A stretch of 62,802 bases of DNA from JAFLCM01 sp964510955 (lineage in GTDB: Bacteria; Planctomycetota; Phycisphaerae; Phycisphaerales; UBA1924), in assembly GCA_964510955.1 (NCBI GenBank), contig CAZEDW010000022.1, positions 1-62,802 on the forward strand, written 5' to 3'. This document shows positions 33,536 through 41,910 of the stretch, one piece after another (the first letter of the stretch is position 1; each line of letters begins with the position of its first letter). The translations under genes were made by a program, and so were the position numbers. The notes beneath the pieces were generated by a model. It was not told the origin of the DNA, made no database searches, and saw nothing but the letters and a program-made list of their open reading frames with translations.

Positions 33536-34510
33536 ATGACTCGCTCAACCCTCTTCGCCATCGCGGCGCAATGCGGGTTGGCTGCCGCTGCGTGTGCGCA
33601 GCCGGCCCAGTTCCAGGTCAATGGCGTCCCTGACTTCTCCCAGAAACACAACGGCGCGTGGAGGAACTTCTGCGCTCCAACCGTGGGCGCCGACTGGGTG
33701 TACTACTACAGCACCAAATACCCCGCGCTCCGCCAGGGCTTCCCGATGGGACCGGGCGCGGCAGCTGATGCCGCTGTCGACATCATCATCGGCATCCCGC
33801 CCGCACTCCCTCCCACCTCGATCGCCGGGCTGATGGGCACCACCACCGCCACCGGAACCACGCTCAACGGCTGCGCCATCGGGCTCGACAACTACCTCGA
33901 GCTCAACGACGGCAAGCTCAACCTTACGTGGACCACCGCCCCGTTCCTCATCGGCATGTTCCCCGCGCCCTCGGGCATGAACATGTTCCTGCTCGCCCAG
34001 CAGACCCTCGCCACCGGCGGCGCCGTGATTCTGGCGATCCACTGGAACGCCGGCGTGCCCGCCGGATATGACCTGCCAGACAACTACGTCCCGCTCGACA
34101 GCCTCGGCGCGCCCATGGGGCACGCGATGGCTCTGACGGGTTACCGCACGGGCGCGGCGATGCAGCAAGTCACCAACGACCCGGCCAACAACGTGCCGGT
34201 GACCGCCCACAACTGGCCCGGTGAAAACCTCGTCTCAAACATCATCGGGCTCCCCGTCAACTGGACCTTCTTGGTCGGCGGCGTGCAGGCCACCGTCTAC
34301 GGCATGGTCGTCACGACACCCGTGATCGGCCCGTGCCCGTGGGACCTCAACGCCGACAAGCTGGTCACCACCGCGGACCTCACCATCCTGCTCGGGCATT
34401 TCGGGCAGGCCGTTCCCGCCGGCACGCTCGGCGACCTCAACGGCGACGGCGTCGTCAACACCGTCGACCTCACCATGCTGCTCGGCGCATTCGGCGGCAG
34501 TTGCGCCTGA
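33536..34510 (+). CDS. Secreted C39-like (papain-fold) protein with C-terminal dockerin-like repeats
   Basis: A 324-residue exported protein. A signal peptide (MTRSTLFAIAAQCGLAAAACA) is followed by a domain resembling C39/papain-fold peptidases: QKHNGAWRNFCAPTVGADWVYYYS supplies the candidate nucleophile Cys (quoted in parts: FCAPTVGADWV) and MGHAMALTGY the candidate His. The last 70 residues are two dockerin type I-like calcium loops (DLNADKLVTTADLTILLGHF and DLNGDGVVNTVDLTMLLGAF). AGGAGA precedes the ATG. Dockerins bind cohesins in cellulosomes, but no cohesin gene is in this window and in planctomycetes such repeats occur widely on secreted proteins. Whether the peptidase is active is uncertain. 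Confidence 0.65.
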   Translation: MTRSTLFAIAAQCGLAAAACAQPAQFQVNGVPDFSQKHNGAWRNFCAPTVGADWVYYYSTKYPALRQGFPMGPGAAADAAVDIIIGIPPALPPTSIAGLMGTTTATGTTLNGCAIGLDNYLELNDGKLNLTWTTAPFLIGMFPAPSGMNMFLLAQQTLATGGAVILAIHWNAGVPAGYDLPDNYVPLDSLGAPMGHAMALTGYRTGAAMQQVTNDPANNVPVTAHNWPGENLVSNIIGLPVNWTFLVGGVQATVYGMVVTTPVIGPCPWDLNADKLVTTADLTILLGHFGQAVPAGTLGDLNGDGVVNTVDLTMLLGAFGGSCA

Positions 34511-34584
34511 GGGAAGCGCAACCACCCGGAGGGACCCGGGGAAGGAGGGAGACCTCCGGGGGGCGGGGGGCGGGGGGCGGGGGG

Positions 34585-34610
34585 GCGCGCCCGGGACCTC
34601 CCGGGCGCGC
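34585..34610. repeat. 12-bp perfect palindrome with 2-base loop after G-rich tract
   Basis: Arms 34585-34596 and 34599-34610 are exactly complementary and all but one base pair per arm is G-C. Just upstream, 34557-34585 has four to five runs of 4-6 G separated by single C, a G-quadruplex-type sequence. Lies about 75 bases behind the C39-like gene and could stop transcription without a T tract. Confidence 0.75.
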
Positions 34611-35136
34611 AGGGGGGAACGAAAGCAGCGGCAAGTCCACATTCGTGCGCACGGATTGGTCGCCGGCGCGCCAGCCCTCCAAACTTTGTGAGACATCTGC
34701 AACCCCGCTCCAAGCCAGCCTCTGCGCGATTTCGCCCCAGATCGATTGACACGATCCGTGCGCCGAAACCTGTCCCGCGCCCCATGGGTAGAGGGAGCGA
34801 TTGGCACGCCCCCTCATCCGCCTCAGGCCGGCTGCAGACGCGCCGCGGCGGAGTCTCGCGTTACGTCGTGGGGTCCCCACAAGCGCGACGGGCCACAACC
34901 CCGCCGCGCCGTCCGTACCAAAGTCCCGGCGCCGGGCATTTTCATTGCGTCCAGTTTCCAAAGCCGCACACCGCGAACCACACCCCAACAACGCAAGCAC
35001 ACCGCCATACGCCGCGGAGACCGTTGCACAATCGGGTGCCCCGCCGGTCCCTGGCGGGTCTCTTCTGAGAGTCCCGATCATGCCGCGCGCACGGGCATGC
35101 CATTCTCGGGCTCCCATGACACCTCCGCCGCACCGA

Positions 35137-35149
35137 GGCCTGAAAGGCC
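35137..35149. repeat. Short palindrome GGCCTGAAAGGCC
   Basis: A 5-bp stem around GAA. One of a group of short palindromes near the carbonic-anhydrase-like gene; such words are repeated across planctomycete genomes, from memory. Confidence 0.5.
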
Positions 35150-35161
35150 GACAGTCTGTTG

Positions 35162-35181
35162 CCGTGGGCGTCAGCCCACGG
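35162..35181. repeat. REP-like palindrome, copy 1 (CCGTGGGC...GCCCACGG)
   Basis: A perfect 8-bp stem with loop GTCA. The same element, with GTTA as loop and the same GTTG lead, occurs again at 35992-36011. Confidence 0.75.
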
Positions 35182-35202
35182 TGGCCGCCTGCAATCAGCA
35201 AA

Positions 35203-35215
35203 GGCCCAACGGGCC
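35203..35215. repeat. Short palindrome GGCCCAACGGGCC
   Basis: A 5-bp stem with loop AAC, 21 bases after copy 1 of the REP-like palindrome. Confidence 0.5.
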
Positions 35216-35329
35216 GGCACACCCGAGCTTCGAGGACTCAGGGCGCGCAAGGCTCAGGCAATGAAGCCAAGTGCGTGTGCCTTGCCGCTCCACCTTCGAT
35301 AGGCAGGGCGCGGCGGATATCCTGCCCCC

Positions 35330-35779
35330 ATGCCCTACGAATCCCCCGCCCGCTACGACTCCGCCCGCATCCACGCCGCCGCGGTGTACTGCTCCGACGG
35401 ACGCATGGGCGATCACTTCGACGACTTCCTCCAGAACGGACTCAACCTCCCTCGCTACGACCGCGTCGCGCTCCCCGGCGGCCCCGCCTGCCTCGCCGGG
35501 CACCCGCAGGCGAACCTCGAAGAGCAGGGCGTCGTCGATGAGCTCCAGTTCCTCGTGCAGTTCCACAAGCTCAAGCGCGTGGTCCTGATCGCCCACACGG
35601 CGTGCGCGTTCTACAGCGAACGCCTCTCGCTCAAGGAGCCGCGCCTGGAGCTTCTGCAGAAGGCCGACCTGGTCCGGGCGGCGGCGGCGGTTCACCGGGT
35701 GACAGGCCTCAGCGCCATCGAGGCCTACTTCGCCCGCGTGAGCGAGGGGAAGGTGCGGTTTGAAGGGGTCGAGGTGTGA
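35330..35779 (+). CDS. Carbonic-anhydrase-like small protein
   Basis: A 149-residue protein with a beta-carbonic-anhydrase-like layout. AVYCSDGRMGDHFDDFL gives the first Cys followed by Asp and Arg (the usual CSDSR). VVLIAHTACAFY gives the His and second Cys (the usual HxxCGA). The protein is shorter than beta-CA (about 200), so it may lack enzymatic activity; the substitution of Gly after the second Cys by Ala and Phe also differs. Flanked on both sides by the same REP-like palindrome. Not clearly in an operon. Confidence 0.55.
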   Translation: MPYESPARYDSARIHAAAVYCSDGRMGDHFDDFLQNGLNLPRYDRVALPGGPACLAGHPQANLEEQGVVDELQFLVQFHKLKRVVLIAHTACAFYSERLSLKEPRLELLQKADLVRAAAAVHRVTGLSAIEAYFARVSEGKVRFEGVEV

Positions 35780-35991
35780 GGGAAGTTCGCCCGCGTCAAT
35801 GCGGTCAAGTGATCGGACGCCACCGCCTGTGGTGATTGCTCACAAGCGAGCGATCGGGATGCATGCACCTGTCACATCTCGCGGGACGCGGCGTGTTCAG
35901 ACCGAAAGACGTTCGGGGCAGGTTGAGCAGGCACACATCCAGCCGGAGTAGAGGCGCCGGCTCCTGGCCCCGGCTGGGCCAGAGTGCGTTG

Positions 35992-36011
35992 CCGTGGGCG
36001 TTAGCCCACGG
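35992..36011. repeat. REP-like palindrome, copy 2
   Basis: Perfect 8-bp stem (35992-35999 with 36004-36011) and loop GTTA, identical in its arms and in the preceding GTTG to copy 1 at 35162. Confidence 0.75.
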
Positions 36012-36028
36012 AACTCGGTGAACCGCGA

Positions 36029-36041
36029 GCCCCATCGGGGC
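36029..36041. repeat. Short palindrome GCCCCATCGGGGC
   Basis: A 5-bp stem with loop ATC, 17 bases after REP-like copy 2. Confidence 0.5.
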
Positions 36042-36100
36042 GAAACTGGTCACCAAAGAGTTCGTGGACTACACGCGGCGGGTACTGATCGCGGAGGTCT

Positions 36101-39100
36101 TCACCCGGCGACCTTTGCCGGTGCAGACTTCACGGCTTGCGCACGGGTCTCGGACGACTCGCTCTGCATCGCCGCCAGCGCGGCACGCAGCGACGGCTTC
36201 GACTTCCGCGGCTTCGTCAGCGCGGCCACGGCCTCGGCGTTGGCGCGCCCACCCGGTTCCGGCGCGGGCGCAGCCGCCTCAGCCGGCACAGCTGCAGCGC
36301 CCTCGCCCTCAGGCTCATGCTGCTTGAACGACCCGTCGCTCGACACGTTCTCGAACTTCACCTTCACCCGCTTCGACACGCCGCGCTCCTGCATCGTCAC
36401 GCCGTAGAGCTGATCGGCGCACTGCATCGTGCGCTTGTTGTGGGTGATGACGATGAAGTGGCACTTGTCCAGGAAGTGGCGGACGATGGACGTGAAGCGT
36501 TCGACATTGCCCTCGTCCAGCGCGGCGTCCACCTCGTCCAGCACGCAGAACGGGCTGGGCTTGCTCTGGAAGATGCTCATCAGGAGGGCGACCGCCGTCA
36601 TGGTCTTCTCGCCGCCGGAAAGCTGGCTGATCGACCGCGGCTCCTTGCCCGGCGGCTTGGCGGTCACCTCGACGCCGCTCTCCAGCCAATCGATCTCACC
36701 GGTCTCGGCAACGGGCATGAGCTTGAGTTCGGCGCGCCCGCCGCCGAAGAGGCGCCGGAACATGCCCTTCTCGCTGGCGAAGTGCTCTTGAATCGCCTCG
36801 AAGACCTCCTTGAAGCGGTCGCGGCTGACCTCGCTGAGGCGCTTGATGAGCTCGTCGAGCTGCGTGCGGGCGCGGTCGATGTCGGCGACCTGGGCGATCA
36901 GCTCCTCATTGCGCCCCGCCAGCAACCGCTCTTCCTCGATCGAGTCGAGGTTGACGTTGCCGAGCTTGCGGATCTCGTCCTTGAGGATTTCCGCGTCCGC
37001 CGCGGCCCGCTCGGTATCGGTCCGCTGCGCGGCGCCGGAAGCAATCGATTCCGCGAACGCCGGATGCTCGGCCCGGAGGTCCAGGGCGATGTCCTCGGCG
37101 GTCCGCTCTTCGAGATTCTCACGGCGCACTTCCAGCTCGCGCTTGGAGAGCTCAAGGCTGTTGAAGTCGCGGTGGAGCAGGTCGGCCCGCTGACGCGCCC
37201 CGACCAGTTGCTCGCCCGTGTCGCGCGATGCCTCGATAGCGCCAGCCAGCAGCGTGGAGACCTCCACCATCGACCCGACCGCGGCGGCGGCCTCCTGGCG
37301 CCCCGACTCGATGTCCTTGGCCGCTTCCTCGATCGCAACGCGGTGATCCTCCAGCCGCGCTCGGCGCTGATCGATGCCTTGGGCCAGCGCGGCGCGGCGC
37401 CGCTGGGCGTCGTCCGCCGCCGCTTCCAAGCGCCCCAGGTCACGACGCAGGGCCCCGAGCTTCTCGCTCTGCTGGCCCACCTCGACCTTGGCCGACGTCA
37501 GGGCCTCGGCGGCGGCGTCCAGGCGCGACTGCGCGCCCTCGAACTGCTGCTCCATCGACCCGATCAAAGACGCCTGCTCGTCGTGCAGCCGGCGCAGCGA
37601 CTGCGCCTTGTCGGTCAGCTCGGCCTGCTCGGCGTTGAGGGCGCTGATGCGCTCGCCGGTCTGGGCCAGGTCCTGCGCCAGCATCGGACGCTCGCGGTGC
37701 AGGCGGGCGAGTTCGGCCTCAGCCCGGTCGCGGCGCGATTCATCGGAGATCACGGCCCGCTGCTCGCTGGCGTGGTGCAGCCGCAGCTCGGCCAGGACCT
37801 TGTTCAGGTCGGCGGCCTGCTGGTCCAGCGACTTCATCGCGAACCGGTCGGCCTCGAGCTGCGTGGTGAGCGCCGCCAGCTTCATCTCCAGCTCGGCGAG
37901 CTCGGCCCGGCGCTGCAGCAGGCCCGCGCCGGCCTCTTCGCCGCCCGACGCGTGGGCGGCGGCGGGACCCGCGGTCACGCGGCCGTCGGGCTCCAGGATG
38001 CACCCGTCGCCGGTCACGAACCTCGCCGGCACGCCGGCGAGGGGGCCGCACGCCAGGAGCATGGCCGCGTCAAGGTCGCGCACGAGCAGCGTGTGCCCGA
38101 GCAGCCGCTCGATCAGCCCGCGGTACCGCACGTCGCACCGCACAAGGTTGGCCACCGGGCGGGCGCCGTCGGCGCAGTGCTCCAGGAGCTCGATGGGGAA
38201 CGCCGGGCGCGAGGCCGCGTGCTCGCCGCACTGCACCGGCAGCATGGTCACGCGCCCGGGCAGCGAGCCGAGCAGCGGCTGGTTCGACGCCAGGAGCGCC
38301 AGCGACTCAACCACCAGACCCTGCAGGTTGGCGCCCAGGGCGCTCTCGACCGCCAGGGCGTCGGCGATGTCGACCTCGACGAGGTCGGCCAGCGGCGCGA
38401 TGACGGCGCGGAACAGCGCCGACGGGTCGGGCTGGTTGGGCTGGTCGGACCGCTGGGCTTGATCGCTTGCCTGCGCCAGCGCGGCGTCGCGCTGCTCGAG
38501 CACGGCGCGGACGGCGTCGCCCAGCCCGGCGCGGCTCTGCACCATCTCGTCCAAGGTGGCCCGGCGGCTGTCGAGCCGGGCGTTCTTCTGCTCCAGTTCG
38601 TTGAGCCGCTCGGTGATGGCGCGCTGCTCTCCCGAGAGCGACGCCGCCGACGCCATCCGCTCGCTGATCTCGCGCTCGATCCCGGCCGTGCGGGCACGGC
38701 GCGCCTCGGCGTCCGCGGCGAGCTGCTCGAACTGGCGCGCCAGTTCCGCCGCCTCGCTGTCGAGCGTCGACAGCCGCAGCTCGGCCCGGGCAGACTGCTC
38801 GGCCAGTGTCTGAAGCCGGCGCCGGTCCGCCTCGATCCTCGCCTCCAGGCCGGTCCGCTCGCGGTCGATGTTGGCGGCGGCGGCCCGCTTCTCGGCGAGC
38901 GCCAGGCGCAGCTCGGCGGTCTCGCCCTGGGCGGTCTCACGCGCATCGGCCGCGGCGCGGAGCCGCTCTTCACCGGCGGCCAGCGCCGCCTCGGCGTGCT
39001 CCAGCAGCGAACGCTTCTCCATCGCCTCGCGCGACAGCTCCGCCGACTGATGCTCGAACTCCGCCAGCCGGTGCGAGTCTTCCTCGATGTGACGGGCCGC

Positions 39101-40192
39101 GTCGTGCAGGGCACGCTCGCTCATCTCGCGGCGCTGGGCGGCGGCGGCGGCGCGGTGCTCGGCGCCGGCCTTGACGCGCTCGAACTCCTGCTGGCGCTCC
39201 ACCAGCTCGTGGCGCCGCATCTCGGCCTCGTTGCGTGCCTGCTCGAGCTCGGTGACCAGCGCCACCGCCGAGTCCCGCTGGCCCTGAAGTTCCTGCAGCC
39301 TGCTGGTCAGCCCGTTGAGCCGCGTGCACAGGTCGTCGTACAGCTCCAGCGCCAGCGCCCTCTTGGTGGCCCGGAGCTGGGTGTCGAGCTCGATGAACCG
39401 CCGGGCCTTGGTGGCCTGGCCCTTCACCAGCCGCAGCCGGCGCTCGGTCGAGTCGAGCTGCTCGCGGGCGCGCACGAGATTGGTTTCGGCCCGCTCGAGC
39501 TTGCGCTGGGCCTCGGTCCGCCGGGCCTTGAACTTGGCCACGCCCGCGGCTTCCTCGAAGAACGTCCGCCGCTCGATCGGGTTGGACAGGAGCATCTGGT
39601 CCACCCGGCCCTGCTCGATGATCGAGTAGGCGTCGGCGCCGACGCCGGTGTCCATGAACAGCTCGCGGATGTCGCGGAGCCGGGCCTTGGCGTTGTTGAT
39701 GAGGTACTGCGACGTTCCGTCGCGGTACAGCCGGCGCTCGACGTCGACCGTCTCGGTGTCGATGGGCAGGTGGCGTTTGCGGTTGTCGACTTCGGCGAAC
39801 AGCGTGGCGGCCTCGGCGGCGCCGTCCTCTTCCGCGCCGGCGGCGCCCGCATCGCTCTGGTGCTCGGCGTGCAGGGCGCGGTGCAGCTCGCGCCGGCTCG
39901 TGCGCCGGGCCAGCTCCTCTTCGCTCAGGACGGGGTTCTCAAACGTCAGGGTGACCGCGGCCATCCCCGAGGGCTTGCGACCGGCGCTGCCGGCGAAGAT
40001 GACGTCCATCATCTCCTTGCCGCGGAGGCTCTTGGCTGAGCGCTCTCCCAGCACCCACTTGATCGCGTCAACCACGTTCGACTTGCCGCAGCCGTTGGGA
40101 CCGACGATGCCCGTGATCGGGGCGTCGAAGGTGAACTCGGTGCGGTCGGCGAACGACTTGAACCCAACAACAGTCAGCTTGGCCAGGCGCAT
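36101..40192 (-). CDS. smc: Chromosome segregation SMC ATPase
   Basis: Structural maintenance of chromosomes protein, which compacts and resolves the nucleoid with ScpA and ScpB. 1363 residues, longer than the usual 1150-1200. The N-terminal ATPase half has GIVGPNGCGKSNVVDAIKW near residue 30. Two long coiled coils flank a hinge at about 565-690. The C-terminal half carries LSGGEKTMTAVALL and the Walker B segment PFCVLDEVDAALDEG. The start MRLAKLTVVGFKSF is fixed by the family N-terminus and by AGGAGG about 11 bases upstream. Extra length comes partly from an Ala/Glu-rich insert after the P-loop domain (near 100-125) and an Ala/Pro-rich tail of about 75 residues. Confidence 0.95.
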   Translation of the reverse strand: MRLAKLTVVGFKSFADRTEFTFDAPITGIVGPNGCGKSNVVDAIKWVLGERSAKSLRGKEMMDVIFAGSAGRKPSGMAAVTLTFENPVLSEEELARRTSRRELHRALHAEHQSDAGAAGAEEDGAAEAATLFAEVDNRKRHLPIDTETVDVERRLYRDGTSQYLINNAKARLRDIRELFMDTGVGADAYSIIEQGRVDQMLLSNPIERRTFFEEAAGVAKFKARRTEAQRKLERAETNLVRAREQLDSTERRLRLVKGQATKARRFIELDTQLRATKRALALELYDDLCTRLNGLTSRLQELQGQRDSAVALVTELEQARNEAEMRRHELVERQQEFERVKAGAEHRAAAAAQRREMSERALHDAARHIEEDSHRLAEFEHQSAELSREAMEKRSLLEHAEAALAAGEERLRAAADARETAQGETAELRLALAEKRAAAANIDRERTGLEARIEADRRRLQTLAEQSARAELRLSTLDSEAAELARQFEQLAADAEARRARTAGIEREISERMASAASLSGEQRAITERLNELEQKNARLDSRRATLDEMVQSRAGLGDAVRAVLEQRDAALAQASDQAQRSDQPNQPDPSALFRAVIAPLADLVEVDIADALAVESALGANLQGLVVESLALLASNQPLLGSLPGRVTMLPVQCGEHAASRPAFPIELLEHCADGARPVANLVRCDVRYRGLIERLLGHTLLVRDLDAAMLLACGPLAGVPARFVTGDGCILEPDGRVTAGPAAAHASGGEEAGAGLLQRRAELAELEMKLAALTTQLEADRFAMKSLDQQAADLNKVLAELRLHHASEQRAVISDESRRDRAEAELARLHRERPMLAQDLAQTGERISALNAEQAELTDKAQSLRRLHDEQASLIGSMEQQFEGAQSRLDAAAEALTSAKVEVGQQSEKLGALRRDLGRLEAAADDAQRRRAALAQGIDQRRARLEDHRVAIEEAAKDIESGRQEAAAAVGSMVEVSTLLAGAIEASRDTGEQLVGARQRADLLHRDFNSLELSKRELEVRRENLEERTAEDIALDLRAEHPAFAESIASGAAQRTDTERAAADAEILKDEIRKLGNVNLDSIEEERLLAGRNEELIAQVADIDRARTQLDELIKRLSEVSRDRFKEVFEAIQEHFASEKGMFRRLFGGGRAELKLMPVAETGEIDWLESGVEVTAKPPGKEPRSISQLSGGEKTMTAVALLMSIFQSKPSPFCVLDEVDAALDEGNVERFTSIVRHFLDKCHFIVITHNKRTMQCADQLYGVTMQERGVSKRVKVKFENVSSDGSFKQHEPEGEGAAAVPAEAAAPAPEPGGRANAEAVAALTKPRKSKPSLRAALAAMQSESSETRAQAVKSAPAKVAG

Positions 40193-40685
40193 GAAAAGCT
40201 CAGACCTCCTGTCTGCGATGCCGGGGTTGGGCCGTCCTGGCCGCCCCGAGGCCGGTTCTGATGGGAGAAGGCGCCCTTCAGCCGAGCCCAGAACAACGAT
40301 GATCCGCCGATCCGCCGCTGGCGGAAACAATCGGCAAAACCTGCGCCCGTGGCACAGTCTGAGAGTATCGCGGGAAGCGGGGCCGGGGGCAAGCGGAGGT
40401 GGTGAGTTGGACCGGGTGACCGAGGGGGCGCGTTGTCCGGTGGTCGGGCGGTCCAGTGGTCAAGCGGGAACGGATGTTGGTGGCTCGCCGGGTCGAGCCC
40501 GCGCCCCGCGGCGGCGCGAGTTTGGGTGGTGGTAGCGCCGAGCCGGGAGTACGCGCCGGCAGAGCGACCGGCCGATAGTCAGAGGCTCGATCCGGGCGTC
40601 GGTCCAACTGCCCAACGCCCCTCCGCCATCCAGACCGCCGAGCCACTCGGCCAACTGGCCACTCCACCACTTCCTCCCCCTCGCC
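40193..40685. other. Intergenic region between smc and mraY
   Basis: About 490 bases between divergent genes. Holds the smc ribosome site; otherwise G-rich with repeated short words (GGTC, GATCCGCC) and no protein-like frame or RNA that I recognise. Confidence 0.5.
40201..40215 (-). promoter_or_regulatory. smc ribosome-binding site inside a small hairpin
   Basis: CAGAC at 40201-40205 pairs with GTCTG at 40211-40215; read on the minus strand, the loop is AGGAG, the Shine-Dalgarno core of smc. It confirms the start at 40192. Whether the hairpin limits translation is unknown. Confidence 0.5.
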
Positions 40686-41861
40686 CTGCTCTACAACCTC
40701 GTCGAACTCCTGCACGAATGGCTGACCCGGCACGACCTGTACCGGTACGTCATGATTTTCTACCAGCTCGAGTTCCGGGTGCTGGCGGCGGCCCTGCTGT
40801 CGTTCGGGGTGGTGGTGCTGGCGGGTCGCCGGGTCATCCGGTGGCTGACGGCCAAGAAGATCGGCGACCAGGCCAAGTTCGACGTCAAGGCGCTCGACGA
40901 GGCGAACGCCACCAAGGCCAACACCCCAACCATGGGCGGCCTGCTCATCGCCGGGGCCATCGCGGCCTCCACGCTCCTGCTCGCCGACCTTCATAACAGC
41001 TACGTCCGTCTGGCCCTGGTGGTGCTGGTCTGGCTGGCCGCTGTGGGGGGGGCCGACGACTGGCTGAAGCTGACCGCGGCGTCCCGCGGCAGCAAGAGCC
41101 GCCAGGGGCTGTACGCCTGGGAAAAGCTGGTCTTCCAACTGGGCGTCGGTGTGCTCGTCGGCTTCTTCGCGTACCGCGAGGGGTACAGCAATACGGTCCA
41201 GCACAGCCTCGCGCACGTCATCAACCTGCCGTTCCAGAAGACCTTTGACAACGCGGCGGGTCCGGTCAACGACTCGCTGCTGTACTGGTACATCGGCGGC
41301 TACACCGTGGTCATGGTGCTGATGATGACGGGGATGTCCAACGCCGTGAACATCACCGACGGGATGGACGGGCTGGCCGGCGGCATCTCGGCGTTTGTCT
41401 CGCTGGGGCTGACGCTCTTGTGCCTGATCGCCGGCAACGAGGACCGGGCGCACTATTACCTGGTGCCGTTCGTGCCCACGTCGCAGGAACTGGCGGTGGT
41501 GGCGGGGGCTCTCAGCGGTGCGTGCCTGGGGTTCCTGTGGTGGAACTGCTCGCCCGCGAGCGTGTTCATGGGAGATACGGGGTCATTGAGCCTTGGCGGG
41601 CTGCTGGGGTACATCGCGGTGGTGGTCCGCCAGGAGTTCGTGCTGCTGGTCATGTCGGGGATCTTCATCCTCGAGATCACCAGCGTGGTCATGCAGGTGG
41701 GCTATTTTAAATGGACCAAGGGCAAGCGCATCTTCCGGTGCGCGCCGTTCCACTGGCACCTGCGGATGGGCGGGTGGCCCGAGCAGCGGATCGTGGCGCG
41801 GTTCTGGATCCTGACGGTGATCCTGGTGGGCGCGGGCCTGGTTTCGCTGAAGCTGCGGTGA
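40686..41861 (+). CDS. mraY: Phospho-N-acetylmuramoyl-pentapeptide transferase
   Basis: Transfers phospho-MurNAc-pentapeptide to undecaprenyl phosphate, giving lipid I. An integral membrane enzyme of about ten helices. Signature motifs: ADDWLK (Asp-Asp), NITDGMDGLAGG and the C-terminal APFHWHLRMGG (usual HHHFE-like motif, altered). The only ATG near the start is at 40752, which removes the conserved opening helix. Read upstream in frame, the sequence LLYNLVELLHEWLTRHDLY continues the usual MraY N-terminus, so I place the start at the CTG at 40686, giving 391 residues. The other murein genes normally next to it are absent. Confidence 0.85.
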   Translation: MLYNLVELLHEWLTRHDLYRYVMIFYQLEFRVLAAALLSFGVVVLAGRRVIRWLTAKKIGDQAKFDVKALDEANATKANTPTMGGLLIAGAIAASTLLLADLHNSYVRLALVVLVWLAAVGGADDWLKLTAASRGSKSRQGLYAWEKLVFQLGVGVLVGFFAYREGYSNTVQHSLAHVINLPFQKTFDNAAGPVNDSLLYWYIGGYTVVMVLMMTGMSNAVNITDGMDGLAGGISAFVSLGLTLLCLIAGNEDRAHYYLVPFVPTSQELAVVAGALSGACLGFLWWNCSPASVFMGDTGSLSLGGLLGYIAVVVRQEFVLLVMSGIFILEITSVVMQVGYFKWTKGKRIFRCAPFHWHLRMGGWPEQRIVARFWILTVILVGAGLVSLKLR

Positions 41862-41910
41862 CCGCAGGTACGGTCTCGATTTGACGCCGGGCAACCTATC
41901 CTTGACGCCG

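Larger units (their letters stand above)
34511..35329. other. Long intergenic region with G-runs, palindromes and short repeats
   Basis: 819 bases without a convincing gene. It holds a G-rich tract and a 12-bp perfect palindrome (34557-34610), three short palindromes (35137-35149, 35162-35181, 35203-35215), and otherwise mixed sequence with no protein-like open frame or recognisable RNA. Confidence 0.6.
35780..36100. other. Intergenic region with REP-like palindromes
   Basis: 321 bases between the CA-like gene and the 3' end of smc. Contains REP-like copy 2 (35992-36011) and a further short palindrome (36029-36041). No gene seen otherwise. Confidence 0.55.

Noticed and set aside
35203..35329. 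Possible CRISPR-like repeats near the palindrome cluster
   Set aside because: Palindromes differ in sequence and spacing, and no regular spacers or cas genes are present anywhere in the window.
36137..40039. A 1300-codon open frame antisense to smc
   Set aside because: High GC produces long stop-free antisense frames. Composition is Leu/Gly/Arg/Asp-rich with no domain, and the smc frame on the other strand is certain. The same applies to the long antisense frame over 18537-20975 and to one over 10443-11813.
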